Notes: generated by a model from the sequence alone, not told the origin. Shown: positions 1 to 7,747, counted from the stretch's first letter. The stretch is 35,210 nt of DNA from Anaerolineales bacterium (GCA_020060625.1 JAGUZU010000071.1:1-35210); one strand, 5' to 3'. Numbers and translations: made by a program.

Positions 1-2
1 TT

Positions 3-68
3 ACCGCCAAGATGCCAAGTACGCCAAGTTTTCAAGGTTTTCTTGGCGGCTTTGGCGCACTTGGCGGT
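3..68. repeat. Long imperfect hairpin with three-unit arms
   Basis: Each arm carries three copies of a CGCCAAG-like unit (CCGCCAAG, TGCCAAG, CGCCAAG) and the other arm is the approximate reverse complement (CTTGGCGG, TTTGGCG, CTTGGCGG) around a short T-rich centre. The element lies downstream of the terminator of the SPFH gene. A hairpin of the same design but different sequence lies at 12971-13028. It looks like an intergenic repeat, not a terminator, because no U-tract follows either arm. Confidence 0.7.
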
Positions 69-105
69 TCGATTTTGTGCGTTTGTACGGTAGCGAGTCT
101 TTGGA

Positions 106-137
106 ATAAAAAGAGGCTTCCACATGGAAAGCCTCTT
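106..137 (-). terminator. Rho-independent terminator of the SPFH gene
   Basis: AAGAGGCTT (111-119) pairs with AAGCCTCTT (129-137) and the inner CC/GG extends the stem. Read on the minus strand, the hairpin is followed by five T residues (106-110). It lies about 30 bases after the SPFH stop codon. Confidence 0.8.
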
Positions 138-140
138 CTC

Positions 141-173
141 CTAACCGCCAACCGCTAACAGCCAACCGCTAAC
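141..173. repeat. Heptad repeat tract at the 3' end of the SPFH gene
   Basis: Perfect 7-nt periodicity: CTAACCG, CCAACCG, CTAACAG, CCAACCG, CTAAC. The stop codon of the SPFH gene (complement of 169-171) lies inside the last unit, so the repeat supplies the end of the reading frame. Similar 7-nt tracts occur at 8769-8803, 9394-9428 and 11731-11786. Confidence 0.75.
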
Positions 174-1206
174 TATTCATAAACGCTTCAAGATTATCCT
201 TGCTGATGCGGAACGCCTTGCCGACCTTCTTCGCCTTCAGGCTTCCATCCTCGATGGCTGCCAGGATATCTTCCTCGGTCACTTTCATGAACTGCGCCGC
301 CTCGGCGGGAGTCATGATGTCGGGCATCTTCGCGCCGGCGGCAGGGGCGCCGCCCGGAGTCTGATACCCGCCCTGCAATGCCTGCCCCATGATATTGCCG
401 ATCCCCATCCCCGCGCCGATACCGGCGGTCAATCCCGCGCCGCCGCCTTCGTTCTGAGCCGCATCGCGCATCGCGTCCGCGGCTTGCAGTTGGGTGTAGG
501 TCGCCATGTCCAGCATGCCCATGTCGCGCAGTTCCTGGGCGGATTTGTCGCTCGGTTTCAGGTTGCCGATGTAGAAAGTCTTGAGCGTCAGCCCGAGCGC
601 GTCGAAATCATCCTGCGCCTTCGCCCGCACAGCCGCGCCCAATTCCTCGGTCAGACCGATCATCTCTGGCACGGAATTCTTTGCGGCGGTTTCGCCGAGC
701 GCATCCTGCAATTTGGAAAGCAGCATGGTGCGCAGCCGCTCTTCGATGTCAGTCGTTCGGTAGGTGTGTTGCACGCCCACGATCTGCGTCACGAATTGCT
801 GCGGGTCCTTCACTTGGAACGAGTAGGTGCCAAATCCCTGCAGCAGCGCCACGCCCAAGCCCATGCCCGGGTTGCGGACGATGATCGGCTGCGGCGTGCC
901 CCACTTCTTGTTTGCAAATTCCTTTTTGGAAACGAAATACACTTCCGCGGGGAACGGCGTGCGGTCGTTGAATGCCTTGCCGATCAGATCGATCAACAAC
1001 GGGATGTTCGCTGTGGCGATGGTGTGTCGCCCGGCTTTGAAAACATCCAGCGCGTTGCCGTCGCGGAAGAACACCGCCCACTGGCTTTCGCGCACGATCA
1101 CCTGCGAACCGACGCGGAAATCGCCGATGCCCTCCTCTGGAAAGCGATGGACGATCTCATCCGACATCTCATTTGCATATTCAATGACGTCAAAAATCCT
1201 GGCCAT
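169..1206 (-). CDS. SPFH/band-7 protein with C-terminal excisionase-like HTH
   Basis: The 345-residue protein has an SPFH (stomatin/prohibitin/flotillin-like) domain at about residues 20-225, of the soluble 'virion core protein-like' type with no N-terminal membrane helix. A Gly/Ala-rich linker follows (about 253-292). Residues 294-345 (MTPAEAAQFMKVTEEDILAA onward) look like a MerR/excisionase-type winged helix (HTH_17). Family members I know usually end in a zinc ribbon, SHOCT or GYF-like module, so an HTH here is unusual. SPFH proteins form oligomeric scaffolds; the partner is unknown. The start is supported by AAGGAG about 9 bases upstream and by a good sigma70-type promoter. The gene is monocistronic with its own terminator. 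Domain calls are made by eye. Confidence 0.85.
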   Translation of the reverse strand: MARIFDVIEYANEMSDEIVHRFPEEGIGDFRVGSQVIVRESQWAVFFRDGNALDVFKAGRHTIATANIPLLIDLIGKAFNDRTPFPAEVYFVSKKEFANKKWGTPQPIIVRNPGMGLGVALLQGFGTYSFQVKDPQQFVTQIVGVQHTYRTTDIEERLRTMLLSKLQDALGETAAKNSVPEMIGLTEELGAAVRAKAQDDFDALGLTLKTFYIGNLKPSDKSAQELRDMGMLDMATYTQLQAADAMRDAAQNEGGGAGLTAGIGAGMGIGNIMGQALQGGYQTPGGAPAAGAKMPDIMTPAEAAQFMKVTEEDILAAIEDGSLKAKKVGKAFRISKDNLEAFMNS

Positions 1207-1238
1207 ATTTTTTTCTCCTTTTTCGCAATAACGGTTTG

Positions 1239-1266
1239 ATTATAGTCCAACTGGACGGCTGGTCAA
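1239..1266 (-). promoter_or_regulatory. Sigma70-type promoter of the SPFH gene
   Basis: On the minus strand, TTGACC (complement of 1261-1266) and TATAAT (complement of 1239-1244) are separated by 16 bases. The start codon is 32 bases beyond the -10 box, with a strong AAGGAG site in between. This is the best -35/-10 pair I found in the window. Confidence 0.75.
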
Positions 1267-1331
1267 GAACCGTTTATCCTATTTCCCTACGATATTCAAA
1301 CCGTTTCGTTTCACGCCTCATCCCCACTGCC

Positions 1332-2123
1332 TCACCCCTTCATCGGTTTCCCCGATCCCTTGTCGCGGACCATCAACACCTCCGCCATAATGCTGACCGC
1401 GATCTCTTCGGGCGTCTCCGCCTCGAGTTCGATTCCCATCGGCGAATGGACTCGCGCGATTCTTTCCTCGGAAACTCCCTTTTCCTTCAATGCTTTGGTG
1501 GTCGTTGCCCAGCGGCGCTTCGAGCCGATCACGCCGATGTAGGCGGCGGGGGAATCTAGAAGCGCGGGCAGTCCTGCCGCATCCACGTTCGAGCCGCGTG
1601 TCGTCAGAATCAGGAACGTCCGCTTGTTGATGGAAATATGCTCGCCGAGTTTCTCCATCGGAACAGCGTGATACGAATCCGCGCCGGGGACGACTTCGGG
1701 CGTGCAGAATTCCTCGCGGTCATCGCAGACCGCCACGCGGAATCCCAGCCACTTCGCCAAATGCGCGACAGCCTTGCCCACGTGTCCCGCGCCGATGACG
1801 ACCACCGTTGGGGTCGGAAGGATCGGTTCCACAAACACCTCCACCTGACCGCCGCACACGCCGGGATCGCCGCGCGAGGGATCAGCCATGTTGTAATGCA
1901 GCAGGCGCGGCTCGCCGTCGCTCATCGCCATCCAAGCCTCATCGAGGACGCGATGCTCCAAATCCCCGCCGCCGACCGTGCCGATGAATTTGCCGTCGGG
2001 ATACACCAGCATTTTGCTGCCCACGTGCCGCGGCGTGGAGCCTTCGCTCTTCACCACTGTGCATAACGCGGCGGAACCGTTGTTCTTTTCGATTTCGGAG
2101 AGGGCTTGGTAGATTGAATTCAT
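1332..2123 (-). CDS. xdhC: XdhC/CoxI-family molybdenum cofactor insertion protein
   Basis: The 263-residue protein has the XdhC layout: an N-terminal XdhC/CoxI domain with GSTPRHVGSKMLV (about 28-40) and a CGGQ motif (90-93), then a Rossmann segment with GAGHVG (111-116). XdhC proteins bind the molybdenum cofactor, favour its sulfuration and hand it to xanthine-dehydrogenase-type hydroxylases. The natural client is the fused molybdenum hydroxylase at 4012-7014, two genes upstream on the same strand. The start codon overlaps the stop of the small membrane protein upstream by four bases (ATGA), so the two are translationally coupled. That coupling is odd because the upstream gene has no evident link to molybdenum. 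Confidence 0.92.
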   Translation of the reverse strand: MNSIYQALSEIEKNNGSAALCTVVKSEGSTPRHVGSKMLVYPDGKFIGTVGGGDLEHRVLDEAWMAMSDGEPRLLHYNMADPSRGDPGVCGGQVEVFVEPILPTPTVVVIGAGHVGKAVAHLAKWLGFRVAVCDDREEFCTPEVVPGADSYHAVPMEKLGEHISINKRTFLILTTRGSNVDAAGLPALLDSPAAYIGVIGSKRRWATTTKALKEKGVSEERIARVHSPMGIELEAETPEEIAVSIMAEVLMVRDKGSGKPMKG

Positions 2124-2506
2124 GAAATTTTAGAATTTTCATCAATTACTTGAATTATTTTGTTGTTTTCAGCGTGCAATTTTTGTAGAGATTCTGGGGT
2201 GAGTTTTCCGTCTGCCAATAACTCTAGGACTCGCACATTAAAGTTTACATAAACAAAAGTTGGAACCATTTTTATCTTTCTACCTTGGTCGGCATGCCTC
2301 TGAAGAATGCTGAGTGTGCTTTCCCACTGTTTGATGCCTAGCTCATGTCCGAGTTGAAGCAGTTGTCTTTTCCATTCCGCTTTTGCATTTATATGCGTAA
2401 CTATCCAACTCCCAAGAAATCCAATTACTCCGCCAACAAGCGCTCCAGCTAATGTCCCAAACGTTGCTATTCTTTGCGCTTCAATTAATGCCTGATTTGT
2501 ATCCAT
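2120..2506 (-). CDS. Small single-pass membrane protein, unknown function
   Basis: I do not recognise this 128-residue protein. One hydrophobic, Gly/Ala-rich helix spans about residues 14-36 (IATFGTLAGALVGGVIGFLG onward). A charged, probably helical cytoplasmic part follows, with no catalytic motif I can name. AAGGAAAA precedes the ATG at a good distance. Its base composition is visibly more AT-rich than its neighbours, suggesting later acquisition. It overlaps xdhC by four bases, so the two are probably co-transcribed. Confidence 0.75.
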   Translation of the reverse strand: MDTNQALIEAQRIATFGTLAGALVGGVIGFLGSWIVTHINAKAEWKRQLLQLGHELGIKQWESTLSILQRHADQGRKIKMVPTFVYVNFNVRVLELLADGKLTPESLQKLHAENNKIIQVIDENSKIS

Positions 2507-2535
2507 AATATTTTCCTTGTGTTGGAAAATTACTT

Positions 2536-3879
2536 TTATCTTTCCAATAAACCCAACACCACAGGCAGCAACTGCTTCTTCCGGGAAACCACGCCGGGCG
2601 CGTCGCGCGTGCCGTCGGGCAGGGGCGGGTAGTGCAGGTCGTTGAGGATGGGCGGGTGATCGGACGAGATCAGCAGGCGGCTGGAACCGCGCACCACATC
2701 GGTCACCAACAGCATGGCAAAATCCAGCCCGCGCTTGTCCCTTAATTCATCGAGGGATTTCATAAGCGGAGTGAGATGTTCGGAAAGCTGCATCAGGTCG
2801 GTCACTTCGGCTTGGGCGATGGCGAGTTTGAAGCCGCCCGCCTCGTAGGCTTTGATATCCGTGCTGACGATCTCTTCCGGTTTGCGATGTGAGAGTCCCG
2901 CGCCCGCCGAAAGCACGGCTTTGCCGTAGGAATCGATTGTCTCGCCCTTAAGCGGACTTCCGCCCACGAACGCCCATCGCGCAAGTTTTTGGGCGGCGGC
3001 ATGGTCGCGCGGCGTGGTCGTGGGAGATGTCAATATAAGGGTATCAGATAAAAGTCCGGCAAGAAGCGCGCCTGCCAGCGCCGGTGGGGCGGAGAGCCCC
3101 GCTTCGGCGGTCTGTTCCGTCACAAGCGTCGAAGTCGAGCCGACCACATCCACCTTGAAGCGGATGGGTTGGTGTGTGTACGGGTTTCCGAGGCGGTGAT
3201 GATCGAGGATTTCGAGCAGTTCCGCCTCTTCGAGTGCGGCAATTGCCTGGCGCGGCTCGTTATGATCCACGAGAATAATTTTCAAGCGCGGCGGGTTGAG
3301 CAGGTTACGCTGGCGGGCAATGCCGAGATACAGCCCGTTTTCATCCACCACCCAGTAATCGTCAATTTCGTCGCGCAGGATGCGGTTGAGCGAATCGCGG
3401 ATGTGCGCGTTGGCGGAGAACTTTGGAATACTCGTGTTCGCCGCATCCTTGCACGGCGCGGACATCATCTCGCGCGCGGTGGCGTCCCCGGGTTGCGGAC
3501 CCAGCGTTTCGGAAAAATACTTGAACAGGCTGAAGCCGTTGATAAGCCCGTAAGGCGTGCCGTCTTCGTTGACGACGGGCGCAAGCCCGCCGGTGCGGCT
3601 GGCAAGATTCCACGCCATGCCGATCTGCGAATCGGGGCGGATGGTGTCGAACCGCTGCATCACGGAATTGAAGCGCGGCGACGCATCCGTCAGCAGAGTC
3701 GGCGCTTCGAGTTCGAGAGTCTTCAACACCCACGAGGTCTGCGCGTTCAACGCGCCCGCGCGCGCCGAGATTGCGTCGGCTCCATCGCGCTCGCGCAGCA
3801 GCCAGGCATACCCCATGGCGGAGGCGATGGAATCGGTATCGGGATTGATGTGACCCACTACAAAAATTTGATCGGACAT
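2536..3879 (-). CDS. ppaC: Mn-dependent (family II) inorganic pyrophosphatase with CBS insert
   Basis: This enzyme hydrolyses pyrophosphate to phosphate in the cytoplasm. The DHH domain is split by a regulatory insert. The N-terminal motif GHINPDTDS (9-17) is followed by a CBS pair (about 65-195), then DHNE (205-208), DHHRLG (226-231) and GSTST (247-251). The C-terminal DHHA2 domain ends with the substrate-binding SRKKQLLP segment. The 447 residues fit a CBS-PPase; in characterised members adenine nucleotides bind the CBS pair and modulate activity. I see no DRTGG domain between the CBS motifs, so this is the shorter type. All metal-binding motifs are present. A TATAAT lies about 38 bases upstream of the start. 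Confidence 0.93.
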   Translation of the reverse strand: MSDQIFVVGHINPDTDSIASAMGYAWLLRERDGADAISARAGALNAQTSWVLKTLELEAPTLLTDASPRFNSVMQRFDTIRPDSQIGMAWNLASRTGGLAPVVNEDGTPYGLINGFSLFKYFSETLGPQPGDATAREMMSAPCKDAANTSIPKFSANAHIRDSLNRILRDEIDDYWVVDENGLYLGIARQRNLLNPPRLKIILVDHNEPRQAIAALEEAELLEILDHHRLGNPYTHQPIRFKVDVVGSTSTLVTEQTAEAGLSAPPALAGALLAGLLSDTLILTSPTTTPRDHAAAQKLARWAFVGGSPLKGETIDSYGKAVLSAGAGLSHRKPEEIVSTDIKAYEAGGFKLAIAQAEVTDLMQLSEHLTPLMKSLDELRDKRGLDFAMLLVTDVVRGSSRLLISSDHPPILNDLHYPPLPDGTRDAPGVVSRKKQLLPVVLGLLER

Positions 3880-3917
3880 TGATTTACGACATCTCCAAAA
3901 TTGCAGGGAACGATATG

Positions 3918-3923
3918 ATTATA
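3918..3923 (-). promoter_or_regulatory. Probable -10 box for the pyrophosphatase gene
   Basis: TATAAT on the minus strand, 38 bases before the ATG. I found no convincing -35 hexamer at 16-18 bases, so the assignment rests on the -10 box and the position just after the terminator of the upstream gene. Confidence 0.5.
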
Positions 3924-3948
3924 TCCCGCCTTATCCGAAAGATGGGAT

Positions 3949-3989
3949 AAAAAGAGACGCGACCGGACAAAAACAGCCGCGCCTCTTTT
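3949..3989 (-). terminator. Terminator of the molybdenum hydroxylase gene
   Basis: Minus-strand GAGGCGCG pairs with CGCGTCTC (one G-U pair), extended by AAAA/TTTT, with a roughly 16-base loop and a T-run after the second arm. It follows the stop codon at 4012 by about 22 bases and separates that gene from the pyrophosphatase promoter. Confidence 0.75.
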
Positions 3990-4011
3990 CTGACCTCGAA
4001 CCTGCTTCTGT

Positions 4012-7000
4012 TTACTGGCGCCTGATCGCCTTCCAGACCTTCTCCGGCGTGGCGGGGATCTCATCCACGTTCACGCCGACGGCATCCAGGATCGCGTTGC
4101 CCACTGCTGGCGCGACGCCGTCCATCGGAATTTCCGCCACCGCCTTCACTCCGAACGGATGGCTCGGCTCGAACGTCTCCACGAAGATGGTCTCCAGTTC
4201 GGGCATCTCGTCTGCGCGGAAGATGTGATAGCGGTCGAAGTCTCGTTCGATGGCGTTGCCTTTTTCATCGTAGCGCATCTCCTCGCAGACCGCGTAGCCG
4301 AGCGCCTGCGTCATGCCGCCTTCGATCTGCCCCGAAGCCGTCAGCGGATTGACGATCACGCCCGAATCCACCGCCATGACGAGTTTGTCCACGGTGACCT
4401 GACCTGTTTCGGTGTCCACGGTCACTTCGGCGAACTGCGCGGCGAACGGCGGCGGCGAGACCGGCGAGACGTAACTCGCCACGCCCATGATCTGCTCCTG
4501 GTTGTTCTTGTGCAGGGTGTCCAATGCAACTTCGGCAAGGGTCACAGAACGTCCGTCGGGAGCGATTGCCTTCCTGTCCGATAATCGAATATTCGAATAT
4601 TCGGACTCCGCAAGTCCGAGCATCGTTGCCGCGCGGATTTTGATCCGCTCCGCCGCGATCTGAGCCGCTTTAGTCGCGGCAGTCCCCGAAATGTACGTCG
4701 TTGAAGAAGCATACGCGCCCTTGTCGAACGGCGTGAAATCCGTATCCGACGAATAGCAGATGATGTCCTCGACGGGAACGCCGAGAACTTCCGCCGCCAT
4801 CTGCGCAAGGACGGTGTCTGAACCTGTCCCCAAATCCGTTGCGCCGACCAGCAGGTTGAACGAGCCGTCGTCGTTCATCTTGATCGAAGCGCCGCCCATA
4901 TCGAGGTAGGGGATGGCGGTTCCCTGCATGACCATCGCAACGCCAATCCCCTTGCGCTTGTAGGACAAGCCTATGGCTTGTCCTTTGGCTTGTCCACGCA
5001 AGTCGGAGATTTGCGGTACATGCCACGCCTCATTCCCAAACTTCTGATCCCAGCCAATCGCCGCCTTGCCCTGCACGACGCATTGCTCCAGCCCAACCGT
5101 GTGGATGATCTCCGGGCGCGGCTCGCGTCCCTCGTTCCATGCCGTCGAGAAGGGGTGATATTCACCAGGGTGGATCGCGTTCTTCAAACGGAATTCAATC
5201 GGGTCAAAACCCATCGCCCGTGCGATCTTTTCGATATGACGATCAAGGGGCCAGTAACCCTGCGGCACGCCATAGCCGCGGAAGGCGCCAGCGGGCGGCG
5301 TGTTGGTATACACGATATCCGCGTAGAAGCGGATGTTAGGACTCTTGCGATACTCCCCGTCGCCGACGTACAACGCCATGGATTTGTGACCTGTGTTGCC
5401 TGTCACGGTCAGCGCATGGCAGCCGTACGCGCCCGTATCCGACAGCGCATACATGGAGTTAGCGGTGATGGTTCCGTCCTTTTTCACGCCCGTTTTCATC
5501 TTGATCCGCATGGGATGGCGCGAGCGCGCGGCGATGAATTCCTCTTCGCGGGTGTACTCGTAAATGACCGGGCGCTTGGTGGCGATGGTCAGGTGCGCAG
5601 GCACGTCTTCCATCAGCACTTCCTGTTTGCCGCCGAAGCCGCCGCCGATGCGCGGCTTGATGACGCGGATGCGCTTCACAGGCAGACCCAGCACGGGCGC
5701 GAGCATCCTGCGCACGTGAAACGGCACTTGAGTTGATGTGCGAATCACAAGACGGTCATCCTCGTCCCAATACGTGACCGCCACGTGCGGCTCGATGTGC
5801 GCCTGCTGTACCTTTGGCACTTCGTATTCGGCTTCGAAAATTTCATCCGCTTCGGCGAAGCCTTTTTCCACGTCGCCGATGTCAATGCGGATGTGCGCTG
5901 CAAGATTTTTGTCGGGATTTGAATCCGCAAAGTTGACATACTCTGGCTCGTCGTGGATTTTCACGGGGTTATCCAGTGCTTCGCGCGAGTCCAGGATGGC
6001 GGGCAGGATTTCGTATTCCACCTCGATCAGCGACAACGCCTTCTCCGCAATTTCGGGCGTCTCCGCTGCGACGAACGCCACACGGTCGCCGACGAAGCGG
6101 ACTTTGTTATCCAATGAAAACGTATCCAGCGGACCGGGAATCGGGTCGGATTGTCCTGCCGTGGAATACACCACTCGCGGAATATCCTGCCACGTCAGCA
6201 CCGCGGCGACGCCATCGAGCGACTTGGCTTTTGTTGTATCGATCTTTTTGATCTTTGCATGTGCGTGCGGCGAATGCAAAACCTTCGCGTGGAGCAATCC
6301 GCGTTTTTCAAAGTCGCCTGCGAAGGCGGGCTTGCCCTGCACCAGTTTGATCGCGTCCACTTTGATCTCGGGCTTGCCGACGGTTTGCCAGGTCTGGCTT
6401 TCGGGTGTGACCACTACTTTTGGTCGAACCAGCACAGAGGTCGGAGAAGAGGCGGGCGCGTCCGTGGCGGGAGAATCAGGCGCGGGCGTCCCGAAATCCC
6501 AATTGATCGAGCGGATGTCAATCGGTTCGTCGCCGCGCATTTCCGCCGCCGCTTTCAACACCGCCTGGACGGGTTTGAGATAGCCCGTGCAGCGGCACAG
6601 GACGCCGGAAATCGCCTCGCGGACCTCCGCCTCGGTTGGGTTGCTGTTTTTCTCGAGCAGACTCTTCGCCGCGAGAATTTGCGCGGGCGTGCAGTAGCCG
6701 CATTGGATCGCACCCGACTCGACGAATGCGCGCTGAAGCGGATGCAAGCCGTCGGTCTTCCTCCAGCCCTGTTCGGGATGTTCGCCGAGCGCTTCGATGG
6801 TGGCGACGCTGTGACCTTCCGCCTGCGCCGCAAGCATCGAACCCGCGTTGACCGGCTTGCCGTCCAGCAGCACCGTATCCGCGCCCGAAAGCCCGTGCTC
6901 ATCGCCGAACTTCACGCCGTGAAAGCCCAGTCCGCGCAGCGCGGCGAGCAGGGTGGCGGATGCGGGGGCGTCCAGTGTGTGTTCAATTCCGTTGATTTTG

Positions 7001-7014
7001 AGGGTGATGTTCAT
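4012..7014 (-). CDS. Fused molybdenum hydroxylase (FeS + Moco domains), first cluster site lost
   Basis: This 1000-residue member of the xanthine dehydrogenase/aldehyde oxidoreductase family has the FAD-less order of Desulfovibrio MOP: ferredoxin-like domain (1-76), helical [2Fe-2S] domain (about 85-155), linker, then the Moco-binding domains. The helical-domain ligands are intact (C105, C108, C140, C142). In the ferredoxin-like domain the four ligand positions (spacing 5, 3, 12) are D38, S43, D46 and G58, so no cluster can bind there in the usual way. The Moco part keeps RIGGGFGGKQE, GAFRGYG, DLGTGSDT and a C-terminal AEIP segment carrying the expected catalytic Glu. The start is the ATG at 7014, with AGGAG directly upstream; the frame is open further but without similarity. 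Residues around 673-684 come from a REP-like palindrome. The substrate is unknown; xdhC lies nearby. No FAD subunit is encoded in the window. Confidence 0.92.
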   Translation of the reverse strand: MNITLKINGIEHTLDAPASATLLAALRGLGFHGVKFGDEHGLSGADTVLLDGKPVNAGSMLAAQAEGHSVATIEALGEHPEQGWRKTDGLHPLQRAFVESGAIQCGYCTPAQILAAKSLLEKNSNPTEAEVREAISGVLCRCTGYLKPVQAVLKAAAEMRGDEPIDIRSINWDFGTPAPDSPATDAPASSPTSVLVRPKVVVTPESQTWQTVGKPEIKVDAIKLVQGKPAFAGDFEKRGLLHAKVLHSPHAHAKIKKIDTTKAKSLDGVAAVLTWQDIPRVVYSTAGQSDPIPGPLDTFSLDNKVRFVGDRVAFVAAETPEIAEKALSLIEVEYEILPAILDSREALDNPVKIHDEPEYVNFADSNPDKNLAAHIRIDIGDVEKGFAEADEIFEAEYEVPKVQQAHIEPHVAVTYWDEDDRLVIRTSTQVPFHVRRMLAPVLGLPVKRIRVIKPRIGGGFGGKQEVLMEDVPAHLTIATKRPVIYEYTREEEFIAARSRHPMRIKMKTGVKKDGTITANSMYALSDTGAYGCHALTVTGNTGHKSMALYVGDGEYRKSPNIRFYADIVYTNTPPAGAFRGYGVPQGYWPLDRHIEKIARAMGFDPIEFRLKNAIHPGEYHPFSTAWNEGREPRPEIIHTVGLEQCVVQGKAAIGWDQKFGNEAWHVPQISDLRGQAKGQAIGLSYKRKGIGVAMVMQGTAIPYLDMGGASIKMNDDGSFNLLVGATDLGTGSDTVLAQMAAEVLGVPVEDIICYSSDTDFTPFDKGAYASSTTYISGTAATKAAQIAAERIKIRAATMLGLAESEYSNIRLSDRKAIAPDGRSVTLAEVALDTLHKNNQEQIMGVASYVSPVSPPPFAAQFAEVTVDTETGQVTVDKLVMAVDSGVIVNPLTASGQIEGGMTQALGYAVCEEMRYDEKGNAIERDFDRYHIFRADEMPELETIFVETFEPSHPFGVKAVAEIPMDGVAPAVGNAILDAVGVNVDEIPATPEKVWKAIRRQ
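4959..4995. repeat. Degenerate REP-like palindrome inside the molybdenum hydroxylase frame
   Basis: GGACAAGCC (4963-4971) and GGCTTGTCC (4975-4983) form a perfect 9-bp inverted repeat around TAT, and GGCTTGTCC recurs at 4987-4995. The left side, TGTAGGACAAGCCTAT, matches TGTAGAACAAGTCTAT of the palindrome at 7025 in 14 of 16 bases. It is translated as an apparent short insertion (GQAKGQAIG) in the host protein. Confidence 0.7.
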
Positions 7015-7024
7015 GGCAGCTCCT

Positions 7025-7054
7025 TGTAGAACAAGTCTATAGACTTGTTCTACA
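7025..7054. repeat. Perfect 30-bp palindrome downstream of the RAYT gene
   Basis: This perfect palindrome has the core CAAGTCTATAGACTTG and outer arms TGTAGAA/TTCTACA. It contains the stop codon of the transposase gene (7050-7052) and abuts the ribosome-binding site of the molybdenum hydroxylase. The same core is in the palindrome at 7718-7747. The arrangement fits a REP/RAYT pair, in which a single-strand Y1 transposase recognises hairpins at its borders. Confidence 0.9.
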
Positions 7055-7703
7055 GCAGGTTGGGATTGATGTAAGTATAAGACCAGTCCTGCCAATTCTC
7101 AACCAGCCCAGCCTTGACGGGGTTATTGGCAATGTACTCAAGGATTCTCATAAATTCCTGTTCATTTCTTACAACATGGTCGTAACTTTCATGCTGCCAG
7201 AATGCGCCTTTACGCCCGAGTAATTTTGCGCAGGCATAACCTGTCCGCCCTTTGAGCAGGCGCATGGCGTGACTTACTGCGGTGTAGTGTTTTTCGTCGC
7301 CTGATGGCGGCGGTTCGGGGATGTCCTGCTGGTTCATCAGCAGATGACAATGATTGCTCATAATGCAGTAAGCATGCAGACAATAAAAATCAGGATGCAG
7401 AGTGTGAAGTTCTCGTACAACAATTTCCGCGAATCGCGGTTCGGCAAGCCAGCGCGGTCCGTCGTTGGGATGGTCGAGCAAAGCGTCGAAGCGGGCGAAG
7501 TGGCGTTTTTGCGCTTTGTAGCGTTCTTCGCGCAGTTCGTTTCCCTTGAACTTTCCAGACAACGAGCGTTTTTCGTTCTCGTATTCCTCTTTTAATTTTT
7601 TCCATACCTCCACAGGCAGGCTGCCTGCCAGCCGAAAGGTGATGAAGTACGCGGCGTTGGGCAAATGATAATGGGGGAGGTTGCGGTGAAAGTATTCGCT
7701 CAT
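7050..7703 (-). CDS. rayT: REP-associated tyrosine transposase (Y1, IS200-like)
   Basis: The 217-residue protein belongs to the Y1 transposase family (HUH nucleases). The metal-binding HUH motif is HCH in MSNHCHLLM (about residues 117-125). A candidate nucleophilic Tyr lies in the helix with LLKGRTGYACAKLLGRKG, followed by the family-typical FWQHESYDHVVR and YIANNPVKAGLVENWQDW segments. Such proteins nick single-stranded DNA at REP hairpins and are usually single-copy, domesticated genes. This copy appears intact and sits between two perfect palindromes that match it as a REP/RAYT unit. It separates the nucleotidyltransferase pair from the molybdenum hydroxylase. Confidence 0.92.
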   Translation of the reverse strand: MSEYFHRNLPHYHLPNAAYFITFRLAGSLPVEVWKKLKEEYENEKRSLSGKFKGNELREERYKAQKRHFARFDALLDHPNDGPRWLAEPRFAEIVVRELHTLHPDFYCLHAYCIMSNHCHLLMNQQDIPEPPPSGDEKHYTAVSHAMRLLKGRTGYACAKLLGRKGAFWQHESYDHVVRNEQEFMRILEYIANNPVKAGLVENWQDWSYTYINPNLL

Positions 7704-7717
7704 GGTTTACTTGGACG

Positions 7718-7747
7718 TGTAACGCAAGTCTATAGACTTGCGTTACA
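7718..7747. repeat. Perfect 30-bp palindrome upstream of the RAYT gene
   Basis: Perfect palindrome with core CAAGTCTATAGACTTG and outer arms TGTAACG/CGTTACA. It ends exactly where the stop codon of the nucleotidyltransferase begins (7748-7750) and lies 14 bases before the transposase start codon. The core is identical to that of the palindrome at 7025-7054; the arms differ but remain complementary, as expected for elements selected for hairpin structure. Confidence 0.9.

Noticed and set aside
141-173. CRISPR-like array
   Set aside because: The repeats are 7 nt with no spacers and no cas genes anywhere in the window.
484-1239. Long plus-strand open frame opposite the SPFH gene
   Set aside because: It is the antisense shadow of a strongly supported minus-strand gene with promoter, ribosome-binding site and terminator. 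Its translation has no family-like features.
2120-7014. A complete xanthine dehydrogenase operon
   Set aside because: Only the fused FeS-Moco subunit and XdhC are present. There is no FAD subunit and no purine gene, and a terminator separates them, so I do not name the substrate.
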